A DNA stretch of 64,000 nucleotides from Nitrospira sp. (lineage in GTDB: Bacteria; Nitrospirota; Nitrospiria; Nitrospirales; Nitrospiraceae): NCBI GenBank assembly GCA_021323395.1, contig JAJONL010000001.1:1-64000 (forward strand), in the 5' to 3' direction. The position numbers and the translations under genes are program-made. The notes under the pieces were generated by a model. It did not search any database and was not told the DNA's origin. It saw only the letters and a program-made list of their open reading frames with translations. Shown here piece by piece: positions 44,080 through 53,171 of the stretch. The first letter of the stretch is position 1. Each line of letters starts with the position of its first letter.

Positions 44080-44924
44080 GTCGTATTGATCTGCATCTCC
44101 ATACCACCCACTCGGACGGCAGCTTTTCCACTCGTGAAGTCATGACCTTCGCGAAGCAAGCCGGTGTCACGGCACTCGCGATTACCGATCACGATATTGT
44201 CGACGGCGTGCCGGAAGCCATTGCGATCGGAACCGAACTGGGTATTGAAGCCATCCCCGGCGTCGAAATCAGTTCACGACAGGGGGACAGTGAACTTCAT
44301 ATCCTCGGTTACTTTTTGAACTGGGGCGATTCGCTGCTCGCACAGCGTCTGCTGAGTCTGCGAGACAGCCGCCATACCAGAAATCCCAAGATCGTCCAGC
44401 GTCTCAATGAGCTGGGCATCCCCATCACTTATGAAGAGGTGCGTGCATTAGCCGGGACGGAATCCGTCGGACGTCCCCACATCGCTCGCCTCCTAATGGA
44501 AAAAAAATTCGTCACCTCGGCAAAGGAAGCCTTCGACCGGTACCTGGCCAACGGCCGCCCGGCCTTTGTCGATCGCGACTTGCCCAACCCGGTTGAAGCC
44601 GTGCGATGGATTCGCGAAGCCGGCGGCGTGCCGGTGCTCGCCCATCCGACCTGGGTGCGAACATCGGCGGAAGGCTTGCGCACTCTACTTCGCGAACTGA
44701 AGGATGCCGGAATGGGCGGCATTGAGGTCCACTACAGCACGCACACCTCCAGTCAAACAGCCGAATACTTGGACCTGGCCAAGCAATGCGACCTGCTCGT
44801 GACGGGAGGGAGCGATTTTCACGGCGTCACCAAGCCCGACATCGAAGTCGGCATCGGCCGCGGTCAGTTGAAGGTCTCCGAGAAACTGCTCGATCCCCTG
44901 AGAAAAGCGGCCACTTCTGCCTGA
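44076..44924 (+). CDS. PHP-domain phosphoesterase (YciV/RnaAM-like)
   Basis: 282 residues. The PHP motifs DLHLHTTHSDG, AITDHDIVDG, IEAIPGVEISS, GYFLNWGD, VLAHPTW and TGGSDFHG are all there, giving the metal-binding histidines and aspartates. This matches the 3',5'-nucleoside-bisphosphate phosphatase / RNase AM (YciV/TrpH) group, which removes phosphate from pAp or trims RNA 5' ends. Its ATGA overlap with the FolB-methyltransferase gene shows coupling. Exact substrate uncertain. Confidence 0.88.
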   Translation: MSRIDLHLHTTHSDGSFSTREVMTFAKQAGVTALAITDHDIVDGVPEAIAIGTELGIEAIPGVEISSRQGDSELHILGYFLNWGDSLLAQRLLSLRDSRHTRNPKIVQRLNELGIPITYEEVRALAGTESVGRPHIARLLMEKKFVTSAKEAFDRYLANGRPAFVDRDLPNPVEAVRWIREAGGVPVLAHPTWVRTSAEGLRTLLRELKDAGMGGIEVHYSTHTSSQTAEYLDLAKQCDLLVTGGSDFHGVTKPDIEVGIGRGQLKVSEKLLDPLRKAATSA

Positions 44925-44943
44925 CGACACACCGCGCCGAACA

Positions 44944-44967
44944 GATTCCTCTCGCAAGAGGGGAATC
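44944..44967 (+). terminator. Hairpin with GCAA loop after the PHP gene
   Basis: Stem 44944-44953 with 44958-44967 (9 pairs plus one G-T pair) and a GNRA-type GCAA loop, 19 bases after the stop. No T-tract follows, so termination may need Rho, or the hairpin may protect the 3' end. Confidence 0.45.
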
Positions 44968-45064
44968 ATGCCTGGGGCGCCTCCATCGCAGCATCATTCC
45001 TTCGTTTCGTTGACACTCCATCCTCTTTCGCTACACTGAGACACAACTCCCGCGAATCGCCGAC

Positions 45065-46474
45065 ATGACAACATCCTGGGGCTGGATCGGCCCGTATCTG
45101 ATCGTCATTATCCTTGCCATCATGGTGGGGCCGTTTCTGGCCACCCTTCCGCTGTTCATCCAGACCTTCATTCCGCCGTTAGGGATGAATGCGGCGCAGG
45201 CGGTGCGATTTGTGGCGGACGGTCTCTGTCTGCTGATGATCTGGCTCGCCGCCGCGCGGGCCAGACAGGAACTGCGCGACAACGGCAGAGGACAAACCTT
45301 CCTCCGTGCCATTCTTTTTCCGACCTCGTTCTTTCTCATTGTCCTCGTCGGCTCTCGGGCCTATGACGCCCACGGGATTCCGGTACTCGGTCCTCCGACA
45401 CAACCACTGTACAATTGGCTGATCACCGGCGGCCTCATCGGTTCCGCCACCTGGTTGACCTTCGCGTGGGTCCGCCACGCCGATGCGTTGACGCAGGCCC
45501 TCGCCGGACGCCCGCGTCGGCGTCCCCTCAAAACGAACGACAAGAAAGAAGAGACACCGCCAACCGAAGTCCTGAGTAGTTCCGATCGCCTGTCTCCGAC
45601 TCCTGCTCATCCCGCCGTCTCTTCGGTCACCCGCGCCGCCGGCGTGCCGACTGTACTGGGGCGCTATCACATCGTCAAAGAGCTAGGCCGTGGAGCCATG
45701 GGTGTCGTGTACCTGGGAAAAGACCCGACGATCCAACGCTTCGTCGCCATTAAAACGATGCGGTTGGATGAAATCGATAATGAGGAAAACCTGAAGGAGT
45801 TTCGCGACCGCTTCTTTCGCGAAGCGGAATCGACGGGACGCCTATCACACCCCAATATCGTCACGGTCTACGACGCCGGCGAACAGGATGGCCTGGCCTA
45901 CATTGCCATGGAATATCTGGAAGGTACCCTGCTCAGTTGCTATTGCCAAAAATCAACGATCCTGCCCGCGAAACAATCCTTGCAGATCGTGGCGACGGTC
46001 GCCGAGGCCCTCGATTATGCCCACAGCCAAGGCGTGGTTCATCGAGACGTAAAACCCGCCAATATCATGATTCTGAAACAGCGTCTCGTGAAGGTGATGG
46101 ATTTCGGCATCGCCAAAATGGCGAGTGCGTCAAAGACGCAGACGACCATGATCCTCGGCACTCCCCGGTACATGTCGCCGGAGCAGGCGACCGGCAAAGA
46201 CGTGGACGGACGGTCCGATGTATTTTCTCTGGGGATCGTCCTGTTCGAATTGCTGAGCGGTGAGCGACCGTTCGACGCCGAAAACATGGCGGCGCTCGTG
46301 ATACGTATCGCGAAGGCCCCTCATCCTCCGCTCCTCAAATACCGTCGTGATCTGCCGTCACGCGTGCAATCCATTCTGGATCGGGCGCTGCAGAAGGAGA
46401 TCCCCAATCGATATCGCCACGCGAGCGACATGGCCCAAGACCTGCGAGATGTCTTCCAGGTCATGCCGAGATAA
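45065..46474 (+). CDS. Membrane Ser/Thr protein kinase
   Basis: 469 residues. Four membrane segments lie in the N-terminal part (about 8-30, 48-66, 82-99, 116-136), then a linker rich in Ser/Pro/Thr, then a Hanks-type kinase (about 198-465): GRGAMGVVY, ATP-lysine Lys230 in VAIKTM, catalytic HRDVKPANIMI (Asp328), DFGIAK (Asp346), activation loop ending GTPRYMSPEQ. All catalytic residues are present. Unlike PknB types the membrane part is before the kinase. It is followed, 8 bases on, by a PP2C gene and then an FHA gene, a complete phospho-signalling set. Confidence 0.92.
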   Translation: MTTSWGWIGPYLIVIILAIMVGPFLATLPLFIQTFIPPLGMNAAQAVRFVADGLCLLMIWLAAARARQELRDNGRGQTFLRAILFPTSFFLIVLVGSRAYDAHGIPVLGPPTQPLYNWLITGGLIGSATWLTFAWVRHADALTQALAGRPRRRPLKTNDKKEETPPTEVLSSSDRLSPTPAHPAVSSVTRAAGVPTVLGRYHIVKELGRGAMGVVYLGKDPTIQRFVAIKTMRLDEIDNEENLKEFRDRFFREAESTGRLSHPNIVTVYDAGEQDGLAYIAMEYLEGTLLSCYCQKSTILPAKQSLQIVATVAEALDYAHSQGVVHRDVKPANIMILKQRLVKVMDFGIAKMASASKTQTTMILGTPRYMSPEQATGKDVDGRSDVFSLGIVLFELLSGERPFDAENMAALVIRIAKAPHPPLLKYRRDLPSRVQSILDRALQKEIPNRYRHASDMAQDLRDVFQVMPR

Positions 46475-46482
46475 CCGCAGCC

Positions 46483-47319
46483 ATGCCCTCACTACGGATC
46501 AGACATGGGGTCGCCTCGGATGTCGGACTTACGCGCCGGCACAACGAAGACCGGTTCCATGCCGATCCTTCCATGGGTCTGTTCATCGTGTGCGACGGTA
46601 TGGGCGGACATCGCGCGGGCGAAGTCGCCAGCAGCCGAGCGATTGAGATCATTCCCCGCCATCTGGCGGCGTCTGCCGTAGAACCCTCTCCGCCGCTGAT
46701 CGGCATGGTATGTCCGGAGTTTTCCATGGCGACCAACCGGCTGGCCAGCGCTGTGCGGCTGGCCAATCACACAGTGCATCAAGAGGCGGCACATGATGCC
46801 GCATATAGTGGAATGGGCACCACGGTGGTCGCCGCGTGGCTTGTCGGGCCGGTCTTGTCGATCGCGCATGTCGGTGACAGCCGGCTGTACCTGATCCGGA
46901 ATCACGTGCTTCACTCCCTCACGGCCGATCATTCGTTGGTGCAGGCACAAGTGCTATCGGGACTTTTGGATGCCGAGGATGCCGAGCACGTGTCACATAG
47001 GCACGTCTTGACCCGCGCCGTGGGGGTGCATGCCACCGTGGATGTGGAGTTGGGAGAGCTTCACGTATTGGACGGCGATATCGTGCTGCTCTGCTCCGAC
47101 GGGTTGACGACCGGAGTGCCGACTGACGCCATCCTCCGTACCATCCAGGAATCGCCGGACCCGCAGACGGTCGCCGACCGTCTCGTTGCCCTCGCGAATG
47201 CCGCCGGTGGCACCGACAATACCACCGTCATCGTCACGACCATGATCCGGCATAAGTCGAGAATATGGAACCTGCTCCGTGGCCGCCTGTTTCCTGCACC
47301 CTTCACTGAGTCATATTAA
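46483..47319 (+). CDS. PP2C-family Ser/Thr phosphatase
   Basis: 278 residues of the PP2C/Stp family. Motifs: DVGLTRRHNEDRF, FIVCDGMGGHRAGE, GMGTTVVAAWL, VGDSRLYLIR, HVLTRAVG, VLLCSDGLTTGV, GGTDNTTVIV. Metal-binding aspartates are present. Nine bases after the kinase gene, so it is the likely counter-enzyme. A second PP2C is at 16 kb. Confidence 0.93.
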   Translation: MPSLRIRHGVASDVGLTRRHNEDRFHADPSMGLFIVCDGMGGHRAGEVASSRAIEIIPRHLAASAVEPSPPLIGMVCPEFSMATNRLASAVRLANHTVHQEAAHDAAYSGMGTTVVAAWLVGPVLSIAHVGDSRLYLIRNHVLHSLTADHSLVQAQVLSGLLDAEDAEHVSHRHVLTRAVGVHATVDVELGELHVLDGDIVLLCSDGLTTGVPTDAILRTIQESPDPQTVADRLVALANAAGGTDNTTVIVTTMIRHKSRIWNLLRGRLFPAPFTESY

Positions 47320-47328
47320 GGAGCCCCT

Positions 47329-48057
47329 ATGTCCCGGAAATCATCCGCATCACCCACGCTCCTCGTCAAGGTGCCGCAAGGCGGGACGAAGGAACTCGAA
47401 CTTCTTCACACACCCTTCACCATTGGGCGCAAGGCCGACAACGACCTCTGCCTTGAAGATGTCGCCGTCTCCGGGCACCACGCGCGCATCGTCCAAGTCC
47501 AGGAAGTTATGTTTTTGGAAGACCTGCGGAGTACCAACGGCACCTTCGTCAACGAACAGAAGATCGACCGGCGGCAGCTTCAAGACGCGGACAGCATCCG
47601 CATCGGCGCTCACCGATTGATTTTTCGCGGGAACCAGCTGGCTCCATTGGATTCACCGCCGTCCGGCAACCAACTGGTGACCGACAAAACCGTCGTCGTA
47701 TCAACCTCCTGTGTCGGCGAACGTCCGACGGCGCAGAAAGTCGGGCTGGTCGAGATACTCTCGGGAAAGACGAGTCAGTCGCAATATCGGCTGACGAAAC
47801 ATGTCTCGTTGATCGGGGCGCAAGACGATGCGGTCATCACGCTCACCGGCTGGTTCGCGCCGAAAACGGCGGCGGTGATCAGCCGTCGGGGGGACGGGTA
47901 CGTGGTGAGTCCTACAGAGAGCGGAAAACGCATACAGATCAACGGACGACCTCTCCAGGGAGAGCACCTGCTTCTGAATGGAGATGTCGTGGAAGTGGCC
48001 GGGATTACGATGCGGTTCCTTGAACAGCCTGCCATAAAAACTGCCGCAGCGCACTAA
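47329..48057 (+). CDS. FHA-domain protein
   Basis: 242 residues. N-terminal FHA domain (about 20-105): PFTIGRKADNDLCLEDVAVSGHHARI with the phosphothreonine-binding Arg, Ser and His, then LRSTNGTFVNEQKI. Residues about 140-240 look like a second, degenerate FHA-type sandwich (LIGAQDDAVITL, GKRIQINGRPLQGEHLLLNGDVVEVAGITMRF). It reads phospho-threonines made by the adjacent kinase. Same strand, 9 bases after the PP2C gene; its stop overlaps the convergent gene. Confidence 0.88.
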   Translation: MSRKSSASPTLLVKVPQGGTKELELLHTPFTIGRKADNDLCLEDVAVSGHHARIVQVQEVMFLEDLRSTNGTFVNEQKIDRRQLQDADSIRIGAHRLIFRGNQLAPLDSPPSGNQLVTDKTVVVSTSCVGERPTAQKVGLVEILSGKTSQSQYRLTKHVSLIGAQDDAVITLTGWFAPKTAAVISRRGDGYVVSPTESGKRIQINGRPLQGEHLLLNGDVVEVAGITMRFLEQPAIKTAAAH

Positions 48058-48674
48058 TCATCCGGTGAATTCACCAACCGTCCGCGCTTAGGCAGATATT
48101 GAAAACATTGATCCGACACTTCCTGCGCATGGGATTCCAGGCACTGGACGATCGATCCCCCGCCTAACGACTCGTCTCGGCAATACTGTCGGCGGTCTGC
48201 CTCGCAGGCCGCTCGCATCCGTCGCATGTGTGCGTTCATCCGAAGGAGCCGTTCGCGGAGCATCCCCCGACAGGGAATGGAAAGCCGGGCCGTTTTGCGT
48301 TGCAGGCAGGACCGTCGGTCACCCTCGTCCTCGGAGCAAAGACCGTCTATTTCCATCGCACATTTCAGATCCGTCCCGAGCGGAAGGAGCAGGGCCTCAG
48401 GCGAAGACCGCTCGACGGTAGGGAACTGAGCGTGGTTGGGGGCCTCTTGTACCTTGACCGGCGGAGCGGCATGCACCGTCGGCGACGGGACGTTTGCAGA
48501 AGATTGAATCGGCGGTGGGCTGAATGGAGATGGCGAGGATCGTTCCGACGGTCTGGGGCTTTCCGGCAGCAGGTAAATCGCGACAGCCCAGACAGCACCA
48601 AGGATGACGCAGCTCAGCACCGTGACCATGATGAGGGCACCGAATCGCGATGGGCCAGGCAAGCGGCTCTCCAT
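48054..48674 (-). CDS. Membrane-anchored Cys-rich protein, GLG1-like
   Basis: 206 residues. One membrane segment at about 15-37 (ALIMVTVLSCVILGAVWAVAIYLL), then a Pro/Ser-rich spacer, then a C-terminal Cys-rich region whose spacing (CEADRRQYCRDESLGGGSIVQCLESH, QC) is that of the cysteine-rich GLG1 repeat; a second, partial unit (DLKCAMEIDGLCSEDEGDRRSCL) precedes it. Such repeats bind other proteins and are disulfide-bonded. Role unknown. Its stop overlaps the FHA gene's by four bases, convergently. Confidence 0.7.
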   Translation of the reverse strand: MESRLPGPSRFGALIMVTVLSCVILGAVWAVAIYLLPESPRPSERSSPSPFSPPPIQSSANVPSPTVHAAPPVKVQEAPNHAQFPTVERSSPEALLLPLGTDLKCAMEIDGLCSEDEGDRRSCLQRKTARLSIPCRGMLRERLLRMNAHMRRMRAACEADRRQYCRDESLGGGSIVQCLESHAQEVSDQCFQYLPKRGRLVNSPDD

Positions 48675-48800
48675 GAATCTGGATCGGTCTGGTCCGTTCA
48701 GTGGACACTCAAGCAGTCTTCAGAGAGACATCCGAGAGTCGAGGAGGGCGGAATGGAAACTCCATCGTCCGGCACGCGCGTTCGGATGGTGTGCAAACTA

Positions 48801-49814
48801 TTAATTCTCAGGCGCCTCGACAATATGGTTCTCGAATCGTGTGCAGCCTTCGGCAAGCAGCCGATTGGTGAGCATTTCACCCGGCCATTCGATCGGCAAA
48901 TCGGCCGTGAACACCCACACATCCGGCGACGTCCACACTGGGCCATGGTCTTCGGGCAATTCCGGATCGAAGAGGTCCGTCCAGACCGGCATATAGACCC
49001 CGTTTCCGCATTGTGTGTGGAGGTGGGCAATGGTGCGCGCACGCACCATGGGATCGAGGTCGCGCCACACCGCAGCGGTTTCGTCGGCCAAGCGGTGAAG
49101 TCTCACGGCATTTTGCGCGTCGAACAGAGCGTAGGACGCATAGACCGGTACCTCCAAGGTATCCGGAGCCAGAGCCAACTCGGCGCATTGAGCAACCAGA
49201 CCTTCGAGCAGCGCCCGGCGAGCCGGTTCTTCCAATGAGTCCGGCAATCCCGGATCGGGCATGCCGATGAGTTGAAAAAAGAGAAAGGCCGTATTCTCAA
49301 CGGGAGGATAGAGACGAGAGGCAATGGCCTGGGTGCGCTGCGAATCCGCAATGCTGGCGAGATGTTCGTTGAGCGTTTGGAGCGTGAGTCCTTCGAGTGT
49401 CGCGTCAGTCAGCAAGCGAGGCTCCACTCGCACCACCACGCCGGCCGGCAACTGCAAATGACGATGGAGGAGATCCGCCGTCGCCACAGGATCGATCTTC
49501 AGCCCCAGCGGCTGACCCAGATTGGCCTGGAGCGGCAACTCCAGGGCGGCCATCAGTGCATAGGCTCCCTTTTCATCGTCGGGTCCGTCCATGATGACGG
49601 CACAGGAGGCCTCCGCAACCAAATCGAACATCCATTCCGCCATTTCCTCGTCGAGGGCGGCGAGGACCGTCAGCAGGTCCTGCTCGCGTCCTTGCTCAAT
49701 GAAGGCTTGCAGGGTATCGATCGCGGCATCCGTGTCACCGTGGTCATGGCGGCGCGCATTGATCAGATGAATCAAATCCCGCGTCAGCGGATCCGGTCGT
49801 GACCAACTCAACAT
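48801..49814 (-). CDS. Hypothetical protein, 337 residues
   Basis: Uniform coding sequence of 337 residues starting MLSWSRPDPLTRDLIHLINARRHDHGD, with no signal or membrane segment. It is acidic and mixed alpha/beta; I do not recognise a domain. No operon partner is obvious: the next same-strand gene upstream (yjbQ) lies 161 bases away. Only a cytosolic location is suggested. Confidence 0.72.
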   Translation of the reverse strand: MLSWSRPDPLTRDLIHLINARRHDHGDTDAAIDTLQAFIEQGREQDLLTVLAALDEEMAEWMFDLVAEASCAVIMDGPDDEKGAYALMAALELPLQANLGQPLGLKIDPVATADLLHRHLQLPAGVVVRVEPRLLTDATLEGLTLQTLNEHLASIADSQRTQAIASRLYPPVENTAFLFFQLIGMPDPGLPDSLEEPARRALLEGLVAQCAELALAPDTLEVPVYASYALFDAQNAVRLHRLADETAAVWRDLDPMVRARTIAHLHTQCGNGVYMPVWTDLFDPELPEDHGPVWTSPDVWVFTADLPIEWPGEMLTNRLLAEGCTRFENHIVEAPEN

Positions 49815-49975
49815 GGCCGGCCTCCCACGTTGATGCGAATGTCTAGTAAATGGTATCCGTTCATCCTGTTGTCCATGTTGCCAAACTTTCCAGAACGTGG
49901 CAAGCCTGCGGCGGTTCTTCGTCGAGGTCCTCAGCGAGTCATTCGAGGCGGGATTGAGTCATCACACCCGATTGG

Positions 49976-50389
49976 TCATTCGCCGATGACCTTCACCAGC
50001 ACACGCTTGCGCCTCCGTCCATCGAACTCACCATAAAAAATTTGCTCCCACGGTCCGAAATCCAACTTTCCATCCGTGATCGCCACCACGACCTCGCGGC
50101 CCATGAGCTGCCGCTTGATATGGGCATCGCCATTGTCTTCTCCGGTGTCATTGTGCCGGTAGGTCGCAGCCTGCGGAGCAAGTCGTTCCAGAACAGCCTC
50201 GTAATCCTGAAGCAACCCCGTCTCGTCGTCATTGATATAGACGCTGGCAGTGATATGCATGGCATTCACCAAGACCATGCCTTCGCGCACCCCGCTTTTT
50301 CGCACCGCGGCATCGACCTGCGCCGTGATGTTGAGGTAGGCGCGTCTGGTCTGTGTCTCGAACCACAGTTCTTCGCGATAAGACTTCAT
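49976..50389 (-). CDS. yjbQ: YjbQ family (UPF0047) protein
   Basis: 137 residues from ATG 50389; the frame is open to 50458. Conserved UPF0047 features: [58 protein letters not shown] and [27 protein letters not shown]. The family has a barrel fold with conserved His residues; weak thiamine-phosphate synthase activity has been reported for it. True role unknown. Confidence 0.88.
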   Translation of the reverse strand: MKSYREELWFETQTRRAYLNITAQVDAAVRKSGVREGMVLVNAMHITASVYINDDETGLLQDYEAVLERLAPQAATYRHNDTGEDNGDAHIKRQLMGREVVVAITDGKLDFGPWEQIFYGEFDGRRRKRVLVKVIGE

Positions 50390-50683
50390 CGTGAGACTCC
50401 GCGACAGGACCGTGATCGATTCTGCAACGAGGATGTTCGAACTTGCAAGCCCTCGCATCGATCACGGTGCAAATGGTCCGACCGCCCATCGACGTGGTGA
50501 CACTGGCTGTTCGGAGATGATCCCGGCCCTGCCTTCCAATCGACCCCAGTGATTGAACCGTCGGTCTGATTGAGATCAAGATGGGCCGTTTCTTTATACA
50601 ACCAAATTGACAGCCCGGAGAGCCGGTGATAAGTACCTAGGGGTAGGCAAGCGCCTCGCATCCTTGAATGAGGAGGTCCTCCA

Positions 50684-51379
50684 ATGTTTTCTTCAACGGG
50701 CAATCCTGCGCTCAGCAGCGAGTGGACGAACCGGCATCTCTTGTTCGCACGTCAGCCCGAACCGGATCTGGAGTTCTCCGACGAGGACCTCGACGAACCG
50801 AGGCCGTCCCCCGCGCCGCCGATGAACGGGCCGAAGCGGTCTGGAAAGGGCCCTGTTCTTTGGATCTTGTTGCTGATCGGTGTGGGAGGAATCGGTTATC
50901 TGGCGCTGAACCCCGACGGAGCCATGCAACTCATCGAGCCGTATCTCGACGGCGGCACGGAAAATACCCAGCCCACGCCTCGGACGCCACCGGGCACGAC
51001 CCAGCCTTCGACGGTGATTCCGCCCGAACTGACTGATATAGGCTCCCCGTCGCTTCCGGAAGCGGCCCCGAGACCTCCCGTGATCGCGAACCCTGCAACG
51101 TCGCCGGTAAAGCCGGCGCCTGCCTTCGTGGATGTGGCCAGTCCCCAGTTTTCTGAGGGACAACGCGTCATGGTCATTCCTGATCCGACCAGACCGCTAT
51201 CTCCTGTACCGCTCTTCATCGATCCGGCAGCCACGAAAGTCAGCACCACCGTACAGACCAGCGCCACACTCACGGTGTTGGATGGAGACCATCAACCGAC
51301 CGGCTGGGTCTATGCCGTGCGAACCGAAGACGGTCGAAAGGGGTGGGTTCCCGAGCATGGGTTGAGACTCAAACGATAA
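50684..51379 (+). CDS. Membrane protein with SH3-like domain
   Basis: 231 residues. N-terminal disordered acidic part (1-50), a membrane segment at about 57-75 (PVLWILLLIGVGGIGYLAL), a long Pro/Thr-rich linker, and a C-terminal SH3-like beta domain from about 165 (VSTTVQTSATLTVLDGDHQPTGWVYAVRTEDGRKGWVPEHGLRL) of the bacterial SH3 type. Such domains often bind peptidoglycan or proteins in the periplasm. ATG 50684 follows AGGAGG. Ends at a terminator. Confidence 0.75.
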   Translation: MFSSTGNPALSSEWTNRHLLFARQPEPDLEFSDEDLDEPRPSPAPPMNGPKRSGKGPVLWILLLIGVGGIGYLALNPDGAMQLIEPYLDGGTENTQPTPRTPPGTTQPSTVIPPELTDIGSPSLPEAAPRPPVIANPATSPVKPAPAFVDVASPQFSEGQRVMVIPDPTRPLSPVPLFIDPAATKVSTTVQTSATLTVLDGDHQPTGWVYAVRTEDGRKGWVPEHGLRLKR

Positions 51380-51404
51380 CACACGCCCACATCCGTTCCC
51401 TCCT

Positions 51405-51447
51405 GCGACGGCTCGTTCTTCATAGAATGGGCCGTCGTCCTTTTTTT
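51405..51447 (+). terminator. Intrinsic terminator after the SH3 gene
   Basis: Stem CGACGGC (51406-51412) with GCCGTCG (51431-51437), then a run of seven T (51441-51447). Lies 26 bases after the SH3 gene and before the HAD gene. Confidence 0.8.
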
Positions 51448-51507
51448 GTCGGCATGCCCTTGTTATAATGCCGCGCCCATTTATGTCGAATCGATGCACG
51501 ACAAGCC

Positions 51508-52242
51508 ATGCCTATAGATGTACGAGTCACGCGAATGAATGAGTTGCGCGCCGTTATTTTTGATTTCGACGGGGTCATCGCCGACACGGAACCGCTTCAC
51601 TTCGCCGCCCTTCGAGAGGTTTTAGCCGGGATCGATATCGCCCTCACGGAGGCGGAGTACTACACCGACTACCTTGGTTTTGACGACCGCGGTTGTTTCA
51701 TGACCGCCTTGCATCAGCACCATCGTCAGGCGACACCCGCCGTGCTTACGGAGTTGATGCACCACAAGGCTCTCGCATATCTGAACGCTGTCAAACAACA
51801 TCTGGCGATCTTTCCCGGCGTCCGCGAACTCGTCCGAGAAGCCGCAGAACGGTATCCACTCGCCATTGCCTCCGGCGCGCTGCGAAACGAAATTGAGCTG
51901 ATTCTGGAAGAGTCGGGCCTCCGCAAGGCATTTCGACATATCACCAGTGCCGAAGATGTCATCAGTGGCAAACCGGCTCCCGACCCCTTTCTCCATGCCA
52001 TGGCCGGTTTGAATGGGTCGCTGGAAAGCCTGGCCCTGACTCCCGGTGATTGTTTGGTGATTGAAGATTCGTTACCCGGCATCAGAGGCGCGCGCGCGGC
52101 GGGCATGAAGGTTCTGGCGGTCGCCAACACGCATGCCATGCAAGATCTCCACGAGGCCGACAGCTTGACCCATTCATTGGTAGACATTCGTCTCTCCGAC
52201 CTCCAGGCTCGTTTGTGGGGGACAGCTCAAGGACGCGCATGA
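51508..52242 (+). CDS. HAD-superfamily phosphatase
   Basis: Haloacid-dehalogenase-type hydrolase, 244 residues, beta-phosphoglucomutase/phosphatase subgroup. Motif I AVIFDFDGVIADTEP (two catalytic Asp), motif II IASGAL, motif III Lys in ISGKPAPDPF, motif IV VIEDSLPGI. An alternative start at ATG 51535 begins just before motif I and may be the true one, since neither has a strong ribosome site. It overlaps the BtuF-like gene by four bases. Substrate not determinable. Confidence 0.87.
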   Translation: MPIDVRVTRMNELRAVIFDFDGVIADTEPLHFAALREVLAGIDIALTEAEYYTDYLGFDDRGCFMTALHQHHRQATPAVLTELMHHKALAYLNAVKQHLAIFPGVRELVREAAERYPLAIASGALRNEIELILEESGLRKAFRHITSAEDVISGKPAPDPFLHAMAGLNGSLESLALTPGDCLVIEDSLPGIRGARAAGMKVLAVANTHAMQDLHEADSLTHSLVDIRLSDLQARLWGTAQGRA

Positions 52243-53171
52243 GAATCTGTTCATTCGTACCGGGAGCTACGGAAGTCGTCGCGGCCGTAGGTCTGCAGAG
52301 AGACCTCGTCGGCATCAGCCACGAATGTGACTATCCGCCGGACCTCGGCCAGATCCCGGTCCTGGTCCGCCCGCGCGTGCACAGTGATCGCCTGTCGAGC
52401 GCGCAAATTGATGAGCAGGTAGGCACCATGCTTTCAGCTGGAACGGATCTGTACGAATTGGACGAGCGACAGCTGCTAGCGTCGCGACCCGATCTGATCA
52501 TCGCGCAGGATTTGTGCGACGTGTGCGCGATCACCCCTTCGCAACTGAACCACGTTCTCCAGGCGCTTACACCCTCGCCCCGCATGGTGACTCTCAATCC
52601 CCGACACTTGGAAGACGTGCTTCGGGACATTGAAACGCTTGGAGTGGCATTGGGGCAGAAGGAGGCTGCAACACAACTGGCCACTGGGCTGCGCAGCAGA
52701 CTTGACGCGGTTCGCGCCAATCTCCCTTCCGAGATGAGAGGTCTGAAAGTTGCCTGCCTCGAATGGCTTTCGCCGCTCTATACGGCCGGCCATTGGGTTC
52801 CGGATATGGTGGAAGCCGCGGGAGGCGTCGATGCCTTGGCCACAGCTGGGTCAGTTTCTCACAAGGTGGATTGGAATACGCTCTGCGCCGCCGCTCCGGA
52901 CGTGATCGTCCTCATGCCCTGTGGGTTTACCATCGAGCGCACGAAGACCGAACTTGCCACCGTCATGGAGCACCCGCAGTGGAAGAGCCTGCCGGCGGTT
53001 CAGAATGGAGCGGTCTTTCTTGTCGATGCCCTGGCATACTTCAGCCGGCCCGGTCCGCGCCTGATTGACGGCGTCGAACAATTGGCGGCCATCTTCCGCG
53101 CGACTGGACAGGACCACCAGCTTCCGAAATCGGTGGAACGACTCGACAGGCCTGCAGCGCTGCCACGATGA
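52239..53171 (+). CDS. BtuF-like substrate-binding protein without signal peptide
   Basis: 310 residues of the BtuF/FhuD-type (PF01497) binding-protein fold: RICSFVPGATEVVAAVGLQRDLVGISHECDYP, RPDLIIAQDLCDVC, VACLEWLSPLYTAGHWVPDMVEAAGG, APDVIVLMPCG. Such proteins bind cobalamin or iron complexes for ABC importers. No signal peptide or lipobox is present and no permease is adjacent, so it may be a cytosolic ligand-binding protein. The four-base overlaps with the HAD gene and with hpnD suggest one operon. Confidence 0.85.
   Translation: MRICSFVPGATEVVAAVGLQRDLVGISHECDYPPDLGQIPVLVRPRVHSDRLSSAQIDEQVGTMLSAGTDLYELDERQLLASRPDLIIAQDLCDVCAITPSQLNHVLQALTPSPRMVTLNPRHLEDVLRDIETLGVALGQKEAATQLATGLRSRLDAVRANLPSEMRGLKVACLEWLSPLYTAGHWVPDMVEAAGGVDALATAGSVSHKVDWNTLCAAAPDVIVLMPCGFTIERTKTELATVMEHPQWKSLPAVQNGAVFLVDALAYFSRPGPRLIDGVEQLAAIFRATGQDHQLPKSVERLDRPAALPR

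Noticed and set aside
48228-49238. 336-codon plus-strand ORF
   Set aside because: Antisense to the GLG1-like gene and the 337-residue gene; low-complexity, Arg-rich, no motif.
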